Of a DNA stretch of 64,000 bases, positions 35,906 through 45,877 are shown piece after piece. Position 1 is the first letter of the stretch, and each line of letters begins with the position of its first letter. The position numbers and the translations under genes are program-made. Origin of the DNA: Saprospiraceae bacterium (lineage in GTDB: Bacteria > Bacteroidota > Bacteroidia > Chitinophagales > Saprospiraceae); assembly GCA_020627705.1 (NCBI GenBank), contig JAHDGJ010000001.1, positions 153,861 to 217,860 of the forward strand, given 5' to 3'. The notes beneath the pieces are model-generated. The model had not been told where the DNA came from and searched no databases. It was given only the letters and a program-made list of their open reading frames with translations.

Positions 35906-38281
35906 ATGGAAATGTTGCCAAAGGATATTGAATCTAAACTAGAATTTGACAAAATCAGACAAATTCTAGTAAAGTATTGCTTCGGAGAGGATGCTAAAAA
36001 GTATTTGCAAGAGGCACCGGTATATCACGATTTTAAAAGAATAAGCACACTTTTAGACGAAGTAGAATCATGTAGAAATCTCTTTGCAAAAAACCACAGC
36101 CTATCGATTGGACCTTATCAAAGTATTAAAGAAGAGTTAGAATGGCTTCTGTCCAAAGGAAGAATACTGGAAGTAGAATCAATTCTTAAAATCCAAGAGG
36201 TACTCCTTATTCTGGATCATATCAAATTTGCATTCAACGAAAAACTCAAACTTGAGTTTTCTCCCTTAGCCAAAATCATTCAACGCATCGAAATCCCTTC
36301 AGAAATTTCGAAAGCAATTGGGAAAATATTCGATATTGATGGAAGTATTAAACAAAACGCCTCTCCAGAACTGTCGAAAATTTTCAAGCTGATAGGTCAG
36401 AAAAGCCGAGCTCTAGAATCATCTTTTCGATCGATTTTACAGAAATATCAAAAAAAGGGTTGGTTAAGTGAAAGCCTAGAAACCTTAAGAAATGGAAGAC
36501 GGGTCCTAAGTGTCAAAGCGGAGAATAAGCGCAAAATTAGAGGCATCATACATGATGAATCGACAACTGGAAAAACTTCATTTGTAGAACCTGATGAGGT
36601 GATACAATTAAACAATGATCTTTTTGACCTCGAAAACGACAAAAGAAAAGAAGTTTATAAACTCATTAAAGAGTTGTGTAGCTTTCTACGTCCTTATAGA
36701 GATGATATTTTAAAAGGCTACGAAATTTTAGTAGAACTAGATTGCATCAATGCTAAAGCGAGATTCGCTATTGATCTTGAAGCCGTGCGCCCTAAACTTG
36801 TGAATAAGCCCAATTTTGGTTTTCAGATGGCCTACCATCCTTTATTAAAATGGATGAATGATGGACAAGAAAAGAAAACTATTCCTTTCAATTTAGACCT
36901 ACATGGACCCAACAGAATCCTGGTAATAAGTGGGCCAAATGCAGGAGGTAAATCCGTTTCAATGAAGGCTGTTGGTTTGTTGCAGCTCATGACACAATCA
37001 GGCTTATTAATACCTGTAGATGAAAATTCGGAAGTTGGAATATTTAAAAAAATATATTGTGACATAGGTGACCAACAATCCTTAGAAGATGATTTAAGTA
37101 CGTATAGCTCTCGGTTAAAAAACATGAAGGACTTTCTTTCAAAAGCAGATAAAGAAGCCTTGATTCTCATCGATGAGTTTGGTTCGGGAACAGATCCAAA
37201 AATCGGTGGTGCTTTAGCGGAAGCCATGTTAAAAGAATTTAATACAAAGAAGTGCTTTGGAGTGGTGACTACACATTATTCAAACATTAAATTCTTTGCC
37301 TTTAAAAATCGAGGGATTGTTAACGGTTCGATGTTGTTTGATAAAGAAAAACTAAAACCAAGTTATATCCTTAAAGTGGGCAAACCTGGAAGTTCTTTTG
37401 CTTTTGAAATTGCCAATAAAATTGGTTTTTCTAAAAGTGTCATGCAATACGCCAAACGAAAAACGGGTAAAAATGAAAAAGCAATTGATGATCTACTTAC
37501 CAATTTACAAGGCGACAAACAATCTGTAGAGCGTAAAATCGCTGAGCTTCAAGAAAAGGAAAATAAATTGGAACGGTTAATCCGAAATTATGAGAACCTC
37601 TACGCTCAATTAGAATTTGATCGCAAAAAATTAAAATTAGAAAGAAAAGCGAAAAACCTCAAAAAGGCAGATGAGGAACAAAGTGCCTTAAAAGCGTTGA
37701 TCAAAGAATTACGTCAAAAAGAAAACCTTGAAGAAGTTGAACGAATGGTTTCGCAAAAAGCCACTTCAGAGAAATCCTTGAAAAATGAAATCGTTGCTTT
37801 AAAAGAAGAAGTTTTCTATAAAGACAAATATGATATCGAAGAATTTACCGTCGGTGGATTTGCCAAACTTCGAGAGGGTGGAGCAGTAGGTAAGATTTTA
37901 GGCATCAAGAAAAATAATGTCGAAATCGCATTTGGACTGATACAAATGCAACTAAATTGTAAAGAGCTTATACCTACAGGAGAGCCCATCGAAATAAATG
38001 CTAAGCGTTCGGTTACTACAGACATCAATTTTAAACATGGATTTGAAAGTAAGCTTGACATCAGGGGATATACTATTTCCGATGGTTTAGATTTTGTGCA
38101 AGAATTTTTGGATACAGCCTTAATCCAAAATGTTTCAGACCTTACGATAGTACATGGAATCGGTACTGGAAAACTTAGACAAGCAGTACATCAAAAATTA
38201 AAGGAGTATAAAGAAATTAGTAAAATATGGCATCCGCCAGAAGAGTTTGGTGGCCAAGGCATAACCCGCATTCAGTTGTAG
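35906..38281 (+). CDS. mutS2: MutS2-type DNA-binding ATPase with Smr domain
   Basis: About 791 residues from ATG 35906 (MEMLPKDIESKLEFDKIRQ), the usual MutS2 beginning; the open frame continues upstream into the aroC start region and is less likely. A core/lever region leads to the ATPase with Walker A (SGPNAGGKSVSMKAVGL), Walker B (ALILIDEFGSGTDPKIGGAL) and the TTHYSNIK switch, then a long coiled coil (about 520-640) and the C-terminal Smr nuclease-like domain (LDIRGYTISDGLDFVQEFLD, HGIGTGKLR). MutS2 acts on branched DNA or on stalled, collided ribosomes; it lacks the mismatch-recognition domain. Its stop abuts the stop of the SDR gene. Confidence 0.94.
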   Translation: MEMLPKDIESKLEFDKIRQILVKYCFGEDAKKYLQEAPVYHDFKRISTLLDEVESCRNLFAKNHSLSIGPYQSIKEELEWLLSKGRILEVESILKIQEVLLILDHIKFAFNEKLKLEFSPLAKIIQRIEIPSEISKAIGKIFDIDGSIKQNASPELSKIFKLIGQKSRALESSFRSILQKYQKKGWLSESLETLRNGRRVLSVKAENKRKIRGIIHDESTTGKTSFVEPDEVIQLNNDLFDLENDKRKEVYKLIKELCSFLRPYRDDILKGYEILVELDCINAKARFAIDLEAVRPKLVNKPNFGFQMAYHPLLKWMNDGQEKKTIPFNLDLHGPNRILVISGPNAGGKSVSMKAVGLLQLMTQSGLLIPVDENSEVGIFKKIYCDIGDQQSLEDDLSTYSSRLKNMKDFLSKADKEALILIDEFGSGTDPKIGGALAEAMLKEFNTKKCFGVVTTHYSNIKFFAFKNRGIVNGSMLFDKEKLKPSYILKVGKPGSSFAFEIANKIGFSKSVMQYAKRKTGKNEKAIDDLLTNLQGDKQSVERKIAELQEKENKLERLIRNYENLYAQLEFDRKKLKLERKAKNLKKADEEQSALKALIKELRQKENLEEVERMVSQKATSEKSLKNEIVALKEEVFYKDKYDIEEFTVGGFAKLREGGAVGKILGIKKNNVEIAFGLIQMQLNCKELIPTGEPIEINAKRSVTTDINFKHGFESKLDIRGYTISDGLDFVQEFLDTALIQNVSDLTIVHGIGTGKLRQAVHQKLKEYKEISKIWHPPEEFGGQGITRIQL

Positions 38282-39073
38282 TTACCTGCGATCAAATTTC
38301 CTTCCAGATCGATCAATAAAATTACTATTGGCTTGTTGGGTTCCCATCATAACAACATCCTGAATGTTTACATGTCTAGGTTGACTGGCAATATAATATA
38401 CCATCTTGGCTACGTCTTTGGATTTCAACGGATTAAAGTCCTCATATATTTTGGCCTTTTTCTCATCGCCATGAAATCTGACCTTTGCAAACTCTGTCTC
38501 TTCTACATGCCCAGGAGATACTTGACTTACCTTAATGCCAGATTTATGTAAGTCAATGCGCATGGCTCGACTTAAAGCTTCAACAGCGTGCTTGGAGGCG
38601 CAATAAACATTACCATTAGGATACACTTCATGACCCGCAGTAGAACATGTATTGATTATATGTCCTTTTCCTTTCTTGACCATCATTGGCGAAATCAATC
38701 GTGTCATATACAAAAGCCCTTTTAGGTTTGTATCAATCATCGTTTCCCAATCGTTTATATCGCCTTCATGTATCGGCGCTAAGCCACTGGCCAAACCTGC
38801 ATTGTTGAAAAGAATATTGATTTCTTGAAATTCGCGCGGAATCTTATTGATGGCCTCTTTACATTCCTTAAAATTTCTTATATCAAAAGATAAATCTAAA
38901 ACGCTTACGCCAAACTTTGATTTAAGTTCTTTCTTAAGGGCTTTCAGTTTAGATTTTCGTCGACCTGTAATAATCACCTTGTATCCATTCTTGGCAAACC
39001 TTTTGGCTGTAGCCTTACCTATTCCAGATGAAGCACCTGTGATCAAAATAACTTTTCCGATTTTATTGCTCAT
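38282..39073 (-). CDS. SDR-family NAD(P)-dependent oxidoreductase
   Basis: 263 residues, a classical short-chain dehydrogenase: the nucleotide-binding LITGASSGIGKA (about 9-20) with a downstream RRKSK that favours NADP, NNAG (about 90), the catalytic serine in CSTAGHEV and the YCASK tyrosine/lysine pair. The family is close to the YdfG/serine-type dehydrogenases, but the substrate cannot be read from sequence. Its start overlaps the stop of the TlpA-like gene by 11 bases, so the two are co-transcribed. Confidence 0.88.
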   Translation of the reverse strand: MSNKIGKVILITGASSGIGKATAKRFAKNGYKVIITGRRKSKLKALKKELKSKFGVSVLDLSFDIRNFKECKEAINKIPREFQEINILFNNAGLASGLAPIHEGDINDWETMIDTNLKGLLYMTRLISPMMVKKGKGHIINTCSTAGHEVYPNGNVYCASKHAVEALSRAMRIDLHKSGIKVSQVSPGHVEETEFAKVRFHGDEKKAKIYEDFNPLKSKDVAKMVYYIASQPRHVNIQDVVMMGTQQANSNFIDRSGRKFDRR

Positions 39074-40385
39074 CCACTAGTACCTTAAGCGTGCGTTCAA
39101 ACTCTGTTTTAAATCCTTCAAATTTGCTGGTAGCGGGTCCATTGAATCCCGTATGAATTTTTCGAATCCTGTTATCTCGATCTACAAAAAGTAGCGTCGG
39201 ATAAGAGATGATCTTGTTTAGCATTGGAAATTTTTCTGAAGCCAATTTCTTACTAGCATAACCACCATACAAGACCTCATAATCCAAGCCCATCTTATCT
39301 TTATATCGCTTTAAGGCAGCAATTGATTTTTCTTCATCCTTATATCTTTCAAACCCAATTACAATTACTTCTACATCATCCATCGGGTTATTTTCAAAAT
39401 ATTCTGTGATGAAATTCATTTCATCTCTGCAATTGGGACACCACGTTCCCATAATCATGACCAATTTAACCTTGTCCTCAAATGGGCGATCTGTGAGGCT
39501 AACAAGTTCTTTATTGGTATTCATAAATGAAAAAGAGAGCTGATCACTTCCTACAACATTGGTTAATTGGAAGGGGTTAGTAAGATTTCCTTTTTCAACC
39601 CGATTGGCACTCCAGCTGGAGGTATAATGCTTCCCAGATCTAAATACTCCAGTCAAGACATCTTTCTCAATTTCTTTTGCCTCAAATAAGAATGCATGCG
39701 AACCATCAAAGCATGATAAAAATGCCTTGTTATCAAAAACACTGCCTTCCAAATAACGATAGTCTCCCGTTTCTGTAAGAAAGGTGCCAGTTAATTTGTT
39801 GCCTTCTTGTTTAAACTCTCCAACTGCAGGATACTCATCCTCAGTATCCACTTCAAAAGCAACATTCCAATCTCCCGTTAAATTTGAGCTGGCCTCTTTT
39901 CCAAAAGTGAAGAATCGCTCATTTTTACCGTGATAAGCGATAAAGGGAATTTGGTAATCTTCTTTGTAATTAACAATCCAATTGCCTTCGATGACTCCAT
40001 CTTCATAGATGCCCTTGATGTAACTATCATACACGGGAAAATTAAAAATAATAGTATCCTTAGCCGTCTGTTTGTCCCTTCCGAATCGTATGTCTTCAGC
40101 CTTAACCTTAATTTTTTCGTTTGCATTGAGCAACACAATATGAAACTCATCCTCGGAATCATAAACCAATTCAAAATTAAAGGGTAGTTCACTTTTGTAA
40201 TCAAACTCCTTTTTATATTCAACTTCTTCTGGAGTTTTGGCAAACGAAACTGGTTTGTCATCAAGTTTTAATACCGCACGCCAAATCCCTGGGGGTAATT
40301 TAGAAAATTGATTGGGAGCTTCAACACAAGAATTAAACCCAAGAGTTAATACCAAGGCCAATATGATAAAATATTTCTGTTTCAT
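39063..40385 (-). CDS. TlpA-like thioredoxin-fold lipoprotein
   Basis: 440 residues. The lipoprotein signal MKQKYFIILALVLTLGFNSC is followed by a beta-rich DUF4369-like N-terminal half and a thioredoxin domain at about 300-440 with the active site WCPNC (315-319) and the cis-proline in YPTLLF (~395). It should act as a periplasmic or outer-membrane-attached thiol-disulfide reductase. The start overlaps the stop of the upstream gene (TAATG on the minus strand). Confidence 0.88.
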   Translation of the reverse strand: MKQKYFIILALVLTLGFNSCVEAPNQFSKLPPGIWRAVLKLDDKPVSFAKTPEEVEYKKEFDYKSELPFNFELVYDSEDEFHIVLLNANEKIKVKAEDIRFGRDKQTAKDTIIFNFPVYDSYIKGIYEDGVIEGNWIVNYKEDYQIPFIAYHGKNERFFTFGKEASSNLTGDWNVAFEVDTEDEYPAVGEFKQEGNKLTGTFLTETGDYRYLEGSVFDNKAFLSCFDGSHAFLFEAKEIEKDVLTGVFRSGKHYTSSWSANRVEKGNLTNPFQLTNVVGSDQLSFSFMNTNKELVSLTDRPFEDKVKLVMIMGTWCPNCRDEMNFITEYFENNPMDDVEVIVIGFERYKDEEKSIAALKRYKDKMGLDYEVLYGGYASKKLASEKFPMLNKIISYPTLLFVDRDNRIRKIHTGFNGPATSKFEGFKTEFERTLKVLVDEQ

Positions 40386-40909
40386 TAGGAAGACCTTTCG
40401 CCAACGAAGTAATCATCTTTGCGTTTAAACAACACATTGAAAGTGGTCAAACTACCATAAATCCGAGTGATATATTGCTGAAGATTAACCTTTTCTTCAT
40501 CAGTTAACTTGGAGCTGTTTATGCGTTGCTCCATAACACGTAATCTATCCCGCACCATAACGATTTTATGAAAAAAACTATCGATTGATATTTCTTTTGC
40601 TTTTAGTCCTTCTTCTCCAGGCTTTAAAATCAACATTCCATCATTCCACTTATCTCCAAGCTCTACGGTTTCAGATACTCCAGCATAGGTTTTTAAAATT
40701 TTCACCAATGCTTTTTCAGCTTCAGTAAAACTTACTGCTTCTTCATGAGGAATAGCTTCTGTTATTTCCCATGCATCAAAGTTTTTCCCAACAGCTTTGA
40801 TTCCATATTGAATAAAGCACACTTGATACGCTGCGACATCAACCTCTATAACTACACCACTGCCGAAAGCAGGATGTTCTACTCTAGAGCCAATACCTAA
40901 AATCTCCAT
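40385..40909 (-). CDS. Conserved small cytoplasmic protein with Tudor-like N-terminus
   Basis: 174 residues. The N-terminus (GSRVEHPAFGSGVVIEVDVA) resembles the Tudor/KOW-like domain found at the C-terminus of UvrD/PcrA helicases and in other nucleic-acid-associated proteins. The remainder is helical and charged (DRLRVMEQRINSSKLTDEEK). No catalytic motif is visible; an RNA-polymerase or nucleic-acid interaction is a guess. It is coupled to the TlpA-like gene and follows the T9SS protein by 7 bases. Confidence 0.65.
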   Translation of the reverse strand: MEILGIGSRVEHPAFGSGVVIEVDVAAYQVCFIQYGIKAVGKNFDAWEITEAIPHEEAVSFTEAEKALVKILKTYAGVSETVELGDKWNDGMLILKPGEEGLKAKEISIDSFFHKIVMVRDRLRVMEQRINSSKLTDEEKVNLQQYITRIYGSLTTFNVLFKRKDDYFVGERSS

Positions 40910-40916
40910 ATTCTTT

Positions 40917-43460
40917 CTAATTCGATTTAATAAATAATTCTGACTTATTGAACCCCTCGTTTTGGATTCTTAAGACATATGTTCCTTCCACTAAATTACT
41001 TACATCAAAGCTGTGATTATTACTTTCAGCAACTGATTTTAGCATTGATTTGCCATCGACTGAAAACACTTCAATCTGGGAACCCAAAAGTTTGTCTGAC
41101 GAAATCTGCAAAACATTTTGGACAGGATTGGGAAATAGAGATACATCAATATTATCAAATTGACCAGTACTGTTTGAGGAAGTACCCACTACCTCAAAAT
41201 CCCAAACGCCTCTTCCGTAAGTACCAAATCTTGCCATTTTTAAAAGTGGAATATATTCGACACTCCAAAAACGAGTGAAAGGAGCCGAAGAGCCTGATAG
41301 GGGATACCACATATCCTCAGCTTCAACATATACAAATGGACCTACTTCTGTTGCAGCAAAAAGTAAAGATTCATCCTCGTTTGCAGCTATAGCAAATACC
41401 ATTGTGTTTGGAAGTCCATTGGACATCTCTTGCCATGATTGCCCTTTATCAGTGGATTTCACCACACCTGGACCAGAATATCCTGAGCCAGATAAGTACA
41501 CTTTGTTTTCATCAATTTTGGAGGCAAGGAGGTCAGAGCCATATAGATAATTCCCACCGGGCATATTTAAAGCCGTTTGAACGAAGCCGTTCCCTCCATT
41601 GGTCGATTTATAAACTTTACCATTGTCAGTGGCCACATACCAAACATTGTGATCAAATGGATTTACCTCCATAGCAGAAATATTCCCTCCACTAACGGAG
41701 AAATCAAAGGGAAGTGCTTCAGCTTGAATACTACCGCTTACATACCTCATTTCTATGATATGTCGCCCTGGCAAAGAATCCACATTTCCACCTGCGATAT
41801 AGGCTGCATTTTGCTCTTGATCAGGATGAGGAATCATAGGTGGAATCCAAACAGATTCATTGGGCGAATTTATGTCGTATGAAGCAGTATATCCCTGCCA
41901 TTCATTAAATGGGCTATCGTAATATGTCATCCATCCGCCAGGATAAACCGTCCAAAGTTTTGTATGATTCTGGGTGAAAATTATGTGGCCATAATCTCCA
42001 GAAATCACTTGATCAAAATCAGCAACAATAGGATGCCCCACCAATCTGCCTCTCTGGAATCCTTGGTCTTGAGAGCCGGCAAATACATAGGTCACATCAT
42101 TTGGAGAAGTGGCTACCGAATAAAATTGATTGACATTTAACCCCTCCAGAGAAATATTTTGATTGTTGTCTCCGCCATCATAACTTATGCTTAATCCACC
42201 ATGGTTACTTATGAGTAAAAAGGGCTCCCCGTCAATAGTCTTAAACTCATTAAAAAACATAATATCAGCATGAAGCTTTGAAGCCACATTATCGTAATAC
42301 TCCCACCATTCATTGACTAGATGCCAACTCTCTCCTCCATCAGTACTTCTGTAAGCATTAACTGCGCCAGTAAGCATTACATCAGGATTCGAAGGAGATA
42401 CATATACCCCTACACGCCAAGGATTGTGCGGCAATACACTTAAAAAGTTCCAAGTCTGACCAAAGTCATCTGTATAATGAAACTCCTCATCGCCATTTGT
42501 AGTAAATAATCGAAGGGTAGAATCATCTAATTTCGCTCCATCCAAATCTCCTCTTCGCCCTCCAAACGACATCGGTGAGTTTGAATTTACTAATTGAAAG
42601 GAATTCAAATTGGGATCCCATTTCCAAATATTACTTTGGGCATTAGAGATTTGTTCCATTAAATAAACATCATCAGTTCCATGCGGATTACAAATGGCAA
42701 TTTGTCGAATAGACGCAACAAAGCTTATTACTGATTCGAAAGAGGAACCGTAGTCATCAGAATGATAAATTTCTATGGGCCCAGGATTTCCTCGCCTTGC
42801 GATAAAAAACAATTCTATCGAACCATCAGCTTTGGTTAGCTTAATTGGATCTTTTATTGAGTTGCCACCATTGTTTTCTTGTATTCCTGCAGAAGGCACG
42901 AAGCTTGCTCCTTCATCATCCGAATAAACCGGTCTTCCTTGAGTAGAAACAATCAACCTTCCCGATGGCATCCTAAACAGCATTTCTTGGTCAATTCTTA
43001 AGTCTTCATTAATTGCCTGCCAGCTTGAACCATTTCGAGCGCCTTTCCATAAATTAAATCCATCCGAAATGGTATATACCACATCGTTTATTGGATCATA
43101 CTCAGTGGCATGAATTGAACCTGCTTGATTTTTACTCCCACGTTCAAACCAAACTCCGCTGAGGTGGTTCTCTACAATAGTTTCTAACTCACCCGGCTCT
43201 CTGCTTCCAACATCCTCGATTCTATTGGACTTATACTTACGTAATTCTGCGCGATTTGCTGCATCAATATTTTCCCAAGACACACCAGGTGCCGTTTGAT
43301 GCATCTTTTCCATCCAAGCTTTTCGATCCGGTTTGGTTCCATCTTCCATATCCATTTTGACGATAGTATCAATAGGAGGAGGCAAGACCATTTCTTTCTT
43401 TTCTTTGCACGAAATAAATACAAAAATCATGGACAAAAGAAGACAAGTAAGTTGTTTCAT
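40917..43460 (-). CDS. Sortilin/BNR-repeat beta-propeller protein with T9SS C-terminal signal
   Basis: About 847 residues from ATG 43460 (the longer frame from 43514 hides the signal). The N-terminus MKQLTCLLLSMIFVFISC carries a lipobox. The body has repeated BNR/Asp-box blades (YSDDEGASF, YRSTDGGESWHL, YKSTNGGNGF, VKSTDKGQSWQEM) as in sortilin/VPS10-like propellers. The last ~75 residues form a type A T9SS sorting domain (VSLFPNPVQNVLQIS, SFDVSNLVEGTYVLRI). It is expected at the cell surface; its binding partner or enzymatic activity is not evident. Confidence 0.85.
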   Translation of the reverse strand: MKQLTCLLLSMIFVFISCKEKKEMVLPPPIDTIVKMDMEDGTKPDRKAWMEKMHQTAPGVSWENIDAANRAELRKYKSNRIEDVGSREPGELETIVENHLSGVWFERGSKNQAGSIHATEYDPINDVVYTISDGFNLWKGARNGSSWQAINEDLRIDQEMLFRMPSGRLIVSTQGRPVYSDDEGASFVPSAGIQENNGGNSIKDPIKLTKADGSIELFFIARRGNPGPIEIYHSDDYGSSFESVISFVASIRQIAICNPHGTDDVYLMEQISNAQSNIWKWDPNLNSFQLVNSNSPMSFGGRRGDLDGAKLDDSTLRLFTTNGDEEFHYTDDFGQTWNFLSVLPHNPWRVGVYVSPSNPDVMLTGAVNAYRSTDGGESWHLVNEWWEYYDNVASKLHADIMFFNEFKTIDGEPFLLISNHGGLSISYDGGDNNQNISLEGLNVNQFYSVATSPNDVTYVFAGSQDQGFQRGRLVGHPIVADFDQVISGDYGHIIFTQNHTKLWTVYPGGWMTYYDSPFNEWQGYTASYDINSPNESVWIPPMIPHPDQEQNAAYIAGGNVDSLPGRHIIEMRYVSGSIQAEALPFDFSVSGGNISAMEVNPFDHNVWYVATDNGKVYKSTNGGNGFVQTALNMPGGNYLYGSDLLASKIDENKVYLSGSGYSGPGVVKSTDKGQSWQEMSNGLPNTMVFAIAANEDESLLFAATEVGPFVYVEAEDMWYPLSGSSAPFTRFWSVEYIPLLKMARFGTYGRGVWDFEVVGTSSNSTGQFDNIDVSLFPNPVQNVLQISSDKLLGSQIEVFSVDGKSMLKSVAESNNHSFDVSNLVEGTYVLRIQNEGFNKSELFIKSN

Positions 43461-43522
43461 GGTGATTCGTTTGACCCTATTAAAATAAATAACAAATATT
43501 ACATTGTTGTTCAAATCTCTAG

Positions 43523-44836
43523 TTAACCAGTATAATTGTCGTCCCAGTTTTTTGCCTTTGGTTCTCCGAGCTTTCCAATGGATTTGGCAACAACCATACT
43601 TACCGCAGCATCACCAGTAACATTAATCATCGTACGGCACATATCAAGTGGTCGATCAATGGCAAATATCATGGCAAGTCCAATGGCCAATTTATCAGCG
43701 GGCAAGCCAATCGCTTCCAGTACAATAACTAGCATAACCATACCTGCACCAGGCACAGCGGCAGAACCAATGGAGGCAAGGGTAGCGGTTAAGATTATAG
43801 TTAGCTGATCCGAAAAACTAAGTTCAAAATCTAGTGCCTGAGCAATAAAAACCGCGGCAACTGCCTGATACAAACTGGTGCCATCCATGTTAATCGTTGC
43901 CCCAACAGGACAAACAAAACTGGAAACTTCTTTTTCTACACCCAAATGCTCCTCAACTCTTTCCATGGTAACGGGCAGTGTAGCCGCAGAAGAACTCGTA
44001 GAAAATGCAAGGAGTTGCGCTGGGCTTATTCCTTTAAAAAAAAATTGAGGACTCTTTCCTGTGTATGATTTTACCACGATTGCATGGATAGCTATCATGA
44101 CTGCAAGTCCAGCCAAAACTGTTGCAGCATATACAAGGAGGGCTTGTAAGAGTTCCGGGTTGGAGGTTTCAACAACCAAAGAAGCCAAAAGCGCAAAAAC
44201 GGCATAAGGCGCTATAAGCATAATGAGATCAACCATTTTTAAAATGACCTCATTTAAACCATCAAATAAATGTGCCACCGGCTTACGATGCTCAGGTTTT
44301 ATAAGTAGCAAACTGATCCCAAAGAAAATTGTAAAGAATATAATTTGCAACATGCTTCCATTATCCGAAGCTGCTGCAAAAAAGTTCTGTGGAACCATAT
44401 CAACAACAAATTGCAAAGGGCCTTTCTCTTGTTGATCCATCGCTGCACTTACTTTTTTTTCTGCATCGCCAGAAAACGCTGAGGTTAGTTCTTCCAAAGT
44501 TTCAGAACTTATACTGTTACCCGGTTGAATTATATTGACCATTAACAAACCTATGCTTATGGCTACGACAGTAGTGAGCACATAGATTAAAATAGTCCTG
44601 CCACCAATCTTAGAGAATTTGGAAATGTCTTGTAAATCAGCGATTCCCTTAACCAAAGAAACAATAATGAGGGGAATAGCAATAAGCTTCAATAAGCTTA
44701 TGAATATTTGACCAATAGGTTTTACCCAATCTTGAACCAATGAAGGTCCCCAATTAAACTTTGAAAGAAATATCCCGAATAAAACACCTGCAACCATCCC
44801 AATGAGGATTTGCCAATGCAAAGCCAATTTTTTCAT
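43523..44836 (-). CDS. Dicarboxylate/amino acid:cation symporter (DAACS family)
   Basis: 437 residues with about eight membrane helices and two hairpins. The signature regions are the serine-rich LAFSTSSSAATLPVTMERVE, the GATINMDGTSLYQAVAAVFI motif and VPGAGMVMLVIVLEAIGLP. Family members (GltP, DctA) import glutamate, aspartate or C4-dicarboxylates with H+ or Na+. The sequence alone does not separate these substrates. Confidence 0.92.
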   Translation of the reverse strand: MKKLALHWQILIGMVAGVLFGIFLSKFNWGPSLVQDWVKPIGQIFISLLKLIAIPLIIVSLVKGIADLQDISKFSKIGGRTILIYVLTTVVAISIGLLMVNIIQPGNSISSETLEELTSAFSGDAEKKVSAAMDQQEKGPLQFVVDMVPQNFFAAASDNGSMLQIIFFTIFFGISLLLIKPEHRKPVAHLFDGLNEVILKMVDLIMLIAPYAVFALLASLVVETSNPELLQALLVYAATVLAGLAVMIAIHAIVVKSYTGKSPQFFFKGISPAQLLAFSTSSSAATLPVTMERVEEHLGVEKEVSSFVCPVGATINMDGTSLYQAVAAVFIAQALDFELSFSDQLTIILTATLASIGSAAVPGAGMVMLVIVLEAIGLPADKLAIGLAMIFAIDRPLDMCRTMINVTGDAAVSMVVAKSIGKLGEPKAKNWDDNYTG

Positions 44837-44864
44837 AATGCTGATTTTGATACAAAATACAAAA

Positions 44865-45542
44865 TTAGCTTTTGTGGGCCCGAGTCATTTCTCTTTTGCC
44901 AGGAGGTCCAGGCAGGGCCTCAACCGTATAACCAATTTCTCGAAGAGTACGTTTAAACTTCCCTTGCGCGCAATAAGTAACTAGGGTAGCGTTATTATTT
45001 AATATTGTATAAAGGCTACGATGTAAGGCCTCTTCCCAAAGGACAGGTTGAGTGCCTGGACCAAATGCATCAAAATAAATTAAATCATAGGGTTGATCAT
45101 GTTGGATATGATGTATGTCCTCATGGACTACTTGGAATTCAAAATACGCCGACAGCTGAATTGTTTCGTTGTTCCTACAGTTGTGCATTTGATCAAATGA
45201 ACTTTGAAATGGCTTTAAATGCTGCAAATGGCAAAAATTTAACTCGGCAGCCAATGTTTTACTGATCGGAAATTGTTCCACACCTACGTATCGAACTTTC
45301 CTTTTCATTTCCTCAGCATAAGCTTGACTTAACAAGGCATTCAAACCAGTGCCAAAACCCATTTCAAAAACATTTATGCATTCTTTGTTGGGCAATTTAC
45401 GCATAGACTCTCTCAAACCAGCGTCGATAAACACATGGTTTGACTCCGTTAATGCTCCATGTTTGGAATGATAACTAACTTTAAAATTTTCGGACCTTAC
45501 GGAATGACTTCCGTCTTCGGAAACAAAGATTTGGTTTTTCAA
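44865..45542 (-). CDS. mnmD: tRNA 5-methylaminomethyl-2-thiouridine methyltransferase (stand-alone MnmD)
   Basis: 225 residues. The SAM-binding FEMGFGTGLNALLSQAYA, the LIYFDAFGPGTQPVLWEE motif and the C-terminal YTVEALPGPPGKREMTRA are typical of MnmD, the methyltransferase half of MnmC. It finishes the mnm5s2U34 wobble modification. The oxidase half MnmC(o) is absent, as usual in this phylum. Its ATG overlaps the stop of ytxJ. Confidence 0.93.
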   Translation of the reverse strand: MKNQIFVSEDGSHSVRSENFKVSYHSKHGALTESNHVFIDAGLRESMRKLPNKECINVFEMGFGTGLNALLSQAYAEEMKRKVRYVGVEQFPISKTLAAELNFCHLQHLKPFQSSFDQMHNCRNNETIQLSAYFEFQVVHEDIHHIQHDQPYDLIYFDAFGPGTQPVLWEEALHRSLYTILNNNATLVTYCAQGKFKRTLREIGYTVEALPGPPGKREMTRAHKS

Positions 45543-45874
45543 AGCATTTGAGCTCTTACCTCTTCTGCCTGAATATCAAGATGAGACTCATCATAAATGA
45601 CTTCACCATTTTTGAGCACCACAATTTGAGGAGATTCGTGGTGTACTTGAAATCGCTCCGCTATTTCGTTTGAGATCGTACGAAACTGAAGTAAATCAAG
45701 ATAATAGTATTCTCCAGCATTTTCGTTTGCAGACACGAGTTCATCCATACGCATTTTTGCTGCAAAACTTATGGGACAAGTCGTGCTGTGCTTAAAAATG
45801 GCAATTGATTTACTCTGCGAATCTCGAACAATGTCTTCCAACTGTTCTATATTCTCCAGATTTTTCCAAGACAT
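45539..45874 (-). CDS. ytxJ: YtxJ-type (DUF2847) bacillithiol-system thioredoxin-like protein
   Basis: 111 residues. A thioredoxin-like fold with a single active cysteine in FKHSTTCPISFAAKM (TCPIS) and a cis-proline in HESPQIVVLK. YtxJ proteins are monothiol bacilliredoxin-like proteins associated with bacillithiol producers; presence here hints that the organism makes bacillithiol, but no bsh genes are in the window. It sits 3 bases behind a small lipoprotein gene and overlaps mnmD. Confidence 0.9.
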   Translation of the reverse strand: MSWKNLENIEQLEDIVRDSQSKSIAIFKHSTTCPISFAAKMRMDELVSANENAGEYYYLDLLQFRTISNEIAERFQVHHESPQIVVLKNGEVIYDESHLDIQAEEVRAQML

Positions 45875-45877
45875 GTA

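Noticed and set aside
36832-37227. 131-codon minus-strand frame inside mutS2
   Set aside because: It is antisense to the highly conserved Walker A/B region and its composition follows from the coding strand.
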